A DNA stretch of 8,826 nt. Source: an uncultured Collinsella sp. Its GTDB lineage: Bacteria; Actinomycetota; Coriobacteriia; Coriobacteriales; Coriobacteriaceae. The stretch covers positions 1-8,826 of the forward strand of contig URUW01000068.1 in the NCBI GenBank assembly GCA_900551205.1, in the 5' to 3' direction. Below the pieces are notes generated by a model. It ran no database searches. It saw only the letters and a program-made list of their open reading frames with translations, and was not told the origin of the DNA. The number at the start of each line of letters is the position of its first letter. Positions within the stretch are counted from its first letter, which is position 1. The translations under genes were made by a program, and so were the position numbers. Shown here piece by piece: positions 4,764 to 8,826 of the stretch.

Positions 4764-7322
4764 ATGTTTACTCCGCTTATCACTCATGATCTGGACGGTG
4801 CCGCGCTGGCGGCGCCCGTTGATGCCGCACGCCGTAATGGCGCTGCATACAAGACGCGCACGATCGACGACCTTCGCATTAAGGACGATCGCCTGCGCGC
4901 CGCCATCGAGGGCACGGGGCATCTGCTGTTCGACGGCGGCATGGGTACCATGCTGCAGGCGGCCGGCATGAAGGCCGGCGCCTTGCCCGAGCTGCTCAAC
5001 TTTGAGGAGCCTCAGGTCATCACCGATATCCAGCGTCAGTACGTCGAGGCTGGCTGCGACGTAATCACCGCCAACACCTTTGGCGCCAACGCCCACAAGC
5101 TCGACGGCGCCGCCACCGTGGCAGATGTCTTTGCCGCCGCCGTCGCCTGCGCCCGCGCGGCCGGCGCCCACTATGTCGCCGGCGATATCGGCCCCATCGG
5201 CGCACTGCTTCGCCCCTTGGGCACCCTGAGCTTCGACGAGGCCTATGACCTCTTTGCCGAGGAAGTGCGCGCCGGCGTCGACGCGGGCGTGGACCTCTTT
5301 ATTATCGAGACCATGACCGACCTTGCCGAGATCAAGGCTGCCGTCCTCGCCTGCAGCGAGAACTCCGACCTGCCCGTCTTTGCCACCATGACCTTTGAGG
5401 AAGACGGTCGCACGTTCCTGGGTACGAGTCCCGAGGTGGCCGCCGTCACGCTCGACGCCATCGGCGCCGACGTTTTAGGCATCAACTGCAGCCAGGGACC
5501 GGCCGAGCTCCGAGGGCTCGCCGCACGCATGCTCACCGTTACCGACAAGCCCGTTATGGTGCAGGCCAATGCGGGACTGCCCCGCGTGGACGATGACGGC
5601 AATACCGTCTTTGACATCCAGGCACCCGAATACGCCGAGGCCGTCGCCGGCATGATTGAGGACGGCGTGAGCGTCGTGGGTGGCTGCTGTGGCACCACGC
5701 CCACGCACATGGCGGCCTTGCGCACGCTTATCGACAACCACACGCCCAGCCCGCGTCACCGCAAGCCCAGCATGTCGGTCACGAGCGCCCAGACGGTCGT
5801 GGACCTTCCCTGTGACGGTCACAAGATCGCCGTCATCGGCGAGCGCATCAATCCCACCGGCAAAAAGCGCCTGCAGCAGGCCCTGCGCGACGGCGATCTG
5901 GACTACGTGGTGAGCCAGGGCATCAGCCAGCAGGAGCAGGGCGCCGACATCCTGGACGTCAACGTGGGCCTGCCCGAGATCGACGAGGTCAAGATTATCC
6001 AACAGGCCACCGAGCAGCTCCAGGGCTCCACCTTGCTGCCGCTGCAGATCGACTCCACCGACCCCGCAGCCGTCGAGGCCGCCGTGCGCCGCTACGCCGG
6101 CAAGCCCATCATCAACTCGGTCAATGGCAAACAGCAGATCATGGACGAGATCTTTCCGCTGGTCGCCCACTACGGCACCAACGTCGTCGGTCTCACGCTC
6201 GACGAAGGCGGCATTCCCGATACCGCCGAGGCCCGCTTCGCCATCGCCGAGCGCATCGTGGCCGAGGCTGCGCGCTACGGCATCGGCCCGGACCGCATCC
6301 TCATCGACTGTCTGGTCATGACCGCCTCGACCAACCAGCGCCAGGCCGAGCAGATCCTGCGCGCCATGTCCCTGTGCAAGGAGCGTCTGGGCGTCAAATG
6401 CGCACTCGGCGTGTCGAACATCAGCTTTGGTCTGCCCGCCCGCCCGCTGCTGGGCTCGGTCTTTTTGGCCGCCGCCTTTGGCGCGGGCCTCGATGCCCCC
6501 ATCATGAACCCGGGCTCCAAGCGCTTTATGGATACCGTCTACAGCTATCGCGTGCTGAGCGTTGAGGACGAGGGCTCGACCGGATACATCGAGCGCTACG
6601 CCGGCTGGACCGATCCGTACAAGATCGCCGCAAACCCGGCAGCAGCTCAGGCCGCATCGACCGACACTGTGCCCGCTGCTGGCACCGCCGGCACCGACGG
6701 CAACGACGACCCGATTCGTCGCATGGTCGTCTCGGGCCGCAAAGGCGAGATCGCTGCCGAGACCGAGCGTCTGCTGGCAGACCACGACGCCATGGACCTC
6801 ATCAACAATCACTTTATCCCCGCCCTCGACGAGGTTGGCGTCCTCTTTGACCAGGGCAAGTTCTTCTTGCCGCAGCTCATGGCCTCGGCCGAGGCCGCAC
6901 GCGTGGGCTTCGACACCATCAAGCGACTGATGCCCGCCGGCGAGATTGCCGACAAGGGCAAAATCTGCGTGGCCACCGTCAAGGGCGACATCCACGACAT
7001 CGGTAAGAACATCGTCAAGATGTTGCTCGATAACTACGGCTACACCGTCTTTGACCTAGGCCGCGACGTCGACCCGCAAGAGGTGCTCAAGACCGTGCGG
7101 GAGCGTGACATCAAGCTCGTCGGCCTCTCGGCGCTTATGACCACCACGGTCGTCGCCATGGAGGAGACCATCAAGCTGCTCCATGCCGAGGTTCCGGGCG
7201 TCAAGATCATCGTAGGCGGTGCCGTGCTCACCCCCGAATACGCCAAGCAGATCGGCGCTGACTACTACGCCAAGGACGCCGCCGAAAGTGCTCGTATCGC
7301 CGAAGAGGTCTTTGGGCAGTAA
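4764..7322 (+). CDS. metH: Cobalamin-dependent methionine synthase lacking the activation domain
   Basis: This enzyme transfers the methyl group of 5-methyltetrahydrofolate to homocysteine through protein-bound cobalamin, giving methionine and tetrahydrofolate. The product is 852 residues, against about 1,230 in E. coli. Domains in order are homocysteine binding (about 51-325; LLFDGGMGTM at 54-63; zinc ligands C242 in NCSQG and C308, C309 in GGCCG), pterin binding (about 352-615; IGERINPTGKK 358-368, LQIDSTDP 427-434), an Ala/Thr-rich linker (about 620-650), the helical cobalamin cap (about 650-722) and the cobalamin domain (about 731-852), with the lower-ligand motif DIHDIG at 742-747 (H744). 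The protein ends there, and the usual fourth domain is supplied by the preceding gene. AGGAG overlapping that gene's stop precedes the ATG by seven bases. About 50 residues precede the first conserved strand, longer than in E. coli. Confidence 0.96.
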   Translation: MFTPLITHDLDGAALAAPVDAARRNGAAYKTRTIDDLRIKDDRLRAAIEGTGHLLFDGGMGTMLQAAGMKAGALPELLNFEEPQVITDIQRQYVEAGCDVITANTFGANAHKLDGAATVADVFAAAVACARAAGAHYVAGDIGPIGALLRPLGTLSFDEAYDLFAEEVRAGVDAGVDLFIIETMTDLAEIKAAVLACSENSDLPVFATMTFEEDGRTFLGTSPEVAAVTLDAIGADVLGINCSQGPAELRGLAARMLTVTDKPVMVQANAGLPRVDDDGNTVFDIQAPEYAEAVAGMIEDGVSVVGGCCGTTPTHMAALRTLIDNHTPSPRHRKPSMSVTSAQTVVDLPCDGHKIAVIGERINPTGKKRLQQALRDGDLDYVVSQGISQQEQGADILDVNVGLPEIDEVKIIQQATEQLQGSTLLPLQIDSTDPAAVEAAVRRYAGKPIINSVNGKQQIMDEIFPLVAHYGTNVVGLTLDEGGIPDTAEARFAIAERIVAEAARYGIGPDRILIDCLVMTASTNQRQAEQILRAMSLCKERLGVKCALGVSNISFGLPARPLLGSVFLAAAFGAGLDAPIMNPGSKRFMDTVYSYRVLSVEDEGSTGYIERYAGWTDPYKIAANPAAAQAASTDTVPAAGTAGTDGNDDPIRRMVVSGRKGEIAAETERLLADHDAMDLINNHFIPALDEVGVLFDQGKFFLPQLMASAEAARVGFDTIKRLMPAGEIADKGKICVATVKGDIHDIGKNIVKMLLDNYGYTVFDLGRDVDPQEVLKTVRERDIKLVGLSALMTTTVVAMEETIKLLHAEVPGVKIIVGGAVLTPEYAKQIGADYYAKDAAESARIAEEVFGQ

Positions 7323-7350
7323 CACAACGGAAACAACCGAGCACCAAAAC

Positions 7351-7382
7351 GTGCCGCACGCGCCACTTGGCACGTGCGGCAC
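7351..7382. repeat. Perfect 10-bp palindrome between metH and the DUF711 gene
   Basis: GTGCCGCACG (7351-7360) and CGTGCGGCAC (7373-7382) pair without a mismatch. Inside, GCC and GGC pair around the tetraloop ACTT after a single C-A mismatch, giving a nearly continuous 32-nt hairpin. The stem is strong enough to terminate metH transcription, but only GTTAGAAT follows, not a T-run, so it is a poor intrinsic terminator. It abuts a possible -10 element at 7385 and could therefore be an operator covering the -35 region. It could also stabilise the 3' end of the metH message. Confidence 0.6.
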
Positions 7383-7384
7383 GT

Positions 7385-7390
7385 TAGAAT
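7385..7390 (+). promoter_or_regulatory. Possible -10 element of the DUF711 gene
   Basis: TAGAAT lies 40 bases before the start codon at 7431, the same hexamer and distance as before metF. TTGGCA at 7367-7372 resembles a -35 box, but the spacing is only 12 bases, so it does not make a standard pair. The palindrome at 7351-7382 ends two bases upstream. Confidence 0.3.
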
Positions 7391-7430
7391 AGATAAGACT
7401 ATGCTCGTTTTGGCAGATAGGAGCGCAAGG

Positions 7431-8795
7431 ATGGCGATTACGCCCGCAGAAATCGCGGAAACCCGCGGCATGGTTGAGGAGCAGAACCTCGACATCAGGA
7501 CCATCACCATGGGTGTTTCGCTCATGGGTTGCGGTGACGAGAACCTCGACCGCATGTGCACGAAGATCTACGACCACGTGACGCACACGGCTGAGCACCT
7601 GGTCGAGACCGCCGAGAACCTCGAGCGCGAGTACGGTATCCCCATTGTCAACAAGCGCGTTTCCGTCACCCCGGTGGCGCAGATCGCCGCATGCTGCAAG
7701 GTCGAGGACCTCACCCCCATCGCGCACGCCCTCGACCGCGCGGCCGAGACCCTCGGCATCGACTACCTGGGCGGCTTCTCCGCGCTCGTCCAGAAGGGCA
7801 TCGGCGACGCCGACCGCCGCGTCATCCAGTCCATCCCCCAGGCGCTCGCCACCACCAGCCGCGTCTGCTCCAGCGTCAACGTCGCCAGCCTGCGTGCCGG
7901 CATCAACATGGACGCCGTGCTCATGGCGGCGCAGACCATCATCGATGCCGCCAAGCTTACGGCCGATGAGGATTCCGTTGGCGCCTCCAAGTTTGTCTGC
8001 TTTGCCAACATGGTCGAGGACTCCCCGTTTATGGCGGGCGCCGTCCACGGCGGTGGCGAGGCCGACGCCGTCATCAACGTAGGCGTCTCGGGTCCCGGCG
8101 TTATGGCCGCAGCCCTGGAGAAGCTGCCCGATTCCGCATCGATGATGGAAGTCGCCGAGAAGATTAAGCAGACCGCCTTTAAGATCACCCGTGCCGGCGA
8201 GCTCATGAGCCGCGAGGCCGCCCATCGACTGGGTGTCGAGAAGGGTATTGTCGACCTGTCGCTCGCACCTACGCCTGCCATTGGCGACTCCGTTGCGCGC
8301 ATCCTCGAGATCATCGGCGTGGGCACCTGTGGTGGCCCCGGAACGACCTGCGCGCTCGCCATGCTCAACGATGCCGTCAAGAAGGGCGGCGTCATGGCCA
8401 GCTCCAGCGTGGGTGGCCTCTCGGGCGCTTTTATTCCCGTGTCCGAGGACGCCGGCATGATCGCCGCCGTCGAGGCCGGCGCGCTTTCGCTCGAGAAGCT
8501 CGAGGCCATGACCTGCGTGTGCTCCGTTGGCCTGGACATGATCGCCATCCCCGGCGACACCCCGGTCGAGACCATCGCCGGCATCATCGCCGACGAGATG
8601 GCCATCGGCGTCATCAACAACAAGACCACGGCCGTCCGCGTGATTCCTGCCATCGGCAAGGGCGTGGGCGACTGCGTCGAGTACGGTGGCCTGTTCGGCC
8701 GTGCACCCATCATGCCGGTGAACCCCAACGCCGGCACCGTGCTTGCCCACCGCGGTGGACGCTTCCCGGCACCGCTGAACTCGCTGAAGAACTAG
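7431..8795 (+). CDS. UPF0210 / DUF711 family protein of unknown function
   Basis: The 454-residue product fits the UPF0210 family (DUF711, often labelled PFL family protein), whose members are about 450 residues and common in anaerobes. No reaction is established, and the PFL name is historical: I see no glycyl-radical motif. Recognisable conserved stretches are [11 protein letters not shown] (25-35), NKRVSVTPV (74-82), [13 protein letters not shown] (111-123), [20 protein letters not shown] (203-222), APTPAIGDS (269-277) and [15 protein letters not shown] (291-305). The glycine-rich segments suggest substrate or phosphate binding, which is inference. No signal peptide or membrane segment is evident, so it is probably cytoplasmic. 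ATG at 7431 is preceded by AGGAG seven bases upstream. In many Firmicutes an ACT-domain gene (UPF0237) sits directly upstream; here metH does, with a 108-base gap and a hairpin between. It probably has its own promoter. Confidence 0.92.
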   Translation: MAITPAEIAETRGMVEEQNLDIRTITMGVSLMGCGDENLDRMCTKIYDHVTHTAEHLVETAENLEREYGIPIVNKRVSVTPVAQIAACCKVEDLTPIAHALDRAAETLGIDYLGGFSALVQKGIGDADRRVIQSIPQALATTSRVCSSVNVASLRAGINMDAVLMAAQTIIDAAKLTADEDSVGASKFVCFANMVEDSPFMAGAVHGGGEADAVINVGVSGPGVMAAALEKLPDSASMMEVAEKIKQTAFKITRAGELMSREAAHRLGVEKGIVDLSLAPTPAIGDSVARILEIIGVGTCGGPGTTCALAMLNDAVKKGGVMASSSVGGLSGAFIPVSEDAGMIAAVEAGALSLEKLEAMTCVCSVGLDMIAIPGDTPVETIAGIIADEMAIGVINNKTTAVRVIPAIGKGVGDCVEYGGLFGRAPIMPVNPNAGTVLAHRGGRFPAPLNSLKN

Positions 8796-8826
8796 CTGAG
8801 GGGGACTGGCGAGGAGCCCCGGGGAG

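Noticed and set aside
5475..6995. 506-residue minus-strand open frame opposite metH
   Set aside because: It is a shadow of the metH codons. The plus strand carries all MetH motifs without a break.
7056..8750. 564-residue minus-strand open frame opposite the end of metH and the DUF711 gene
   Set aside because: It spans the intergenic hairpin and runs opposite two clear genes. The translation is low-complexity Gly/Asp/His-rich, as seen in shadows of GC-rich genes.
8796..8826. Terminator after the DUF711 gene
   Set aside because: A short GGGG/CCCC stem can be drawn at 8801-8820, but it is weak and no T-run is visible before the window ends.

Overview
The window is a high-GC stretch of bacterial chromosome. 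It carries five intact genes of central nitrogen and one-carbon metabolism, plus two AT-richer intergenic stretches rich in inverted repeats. The gene set (type III glutamine synthetase, MetF, a free-standing MetH activation protein, a MetH lacking its own activation domain, and a UPF0210/DUF711 protein), the codon usage and the GC-rich style all suggest a gut anaerobe of the Coriobacteriia, most likely Collinsella or a close relative. That assignment rests on recognising families and composition, not on a search.

Positions 1-580 hold no convincing gene. They contain pieces of tRNA 3' ends: a minus-strand T-arm at the left edge, a plus-strand tail with an encoded CCA near 133, and a third T-arm-like copy near 190-205. 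There is a strong rho-independent terminator at 146-176. A roughly 235-bp AT-rich element (231-465) is bounded by imperfect 39-bp inverted repeats. The terminator of the minus-strand glutamine synthetase gene is at 514-549.

Positions 581-2668 (minus) encode a type III glutamine synthetase of 695 residues. Positions 2669-3092 are the divergent intergenic region. It holds an operator-like inverted repeat on the glutamine synthetase side, a 50-nt hairpin in the middle and a possible metF promoter.

Positions 3093-7322 (plus) form a tight three-gene operon: metF, a MetH reactivation protein overlapping it by one base (TAATG), and metH ten bases further on. MetF would make 5-methyltetrahydrofolate. 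MetH would use it to methylate homocysteine through cobalamin. The small middle protein would supply the AdoMet-binding reactivation function missing from this MetH. A large perfect hairpin (7351-7382) separates metH from the last gene, a UPF0210/DUF711 protein of unknown function at 7431-8795.

I see no defence system, mobile gene cassette or CRISPR array. The coding part looks like ordinary conserved metabolism. The points worth a second look are the tRNA fragments and inverted-repeat element on the left, the unexplained hairpins between genes, and the split MetH architecture with its cysteine-tailed partner.
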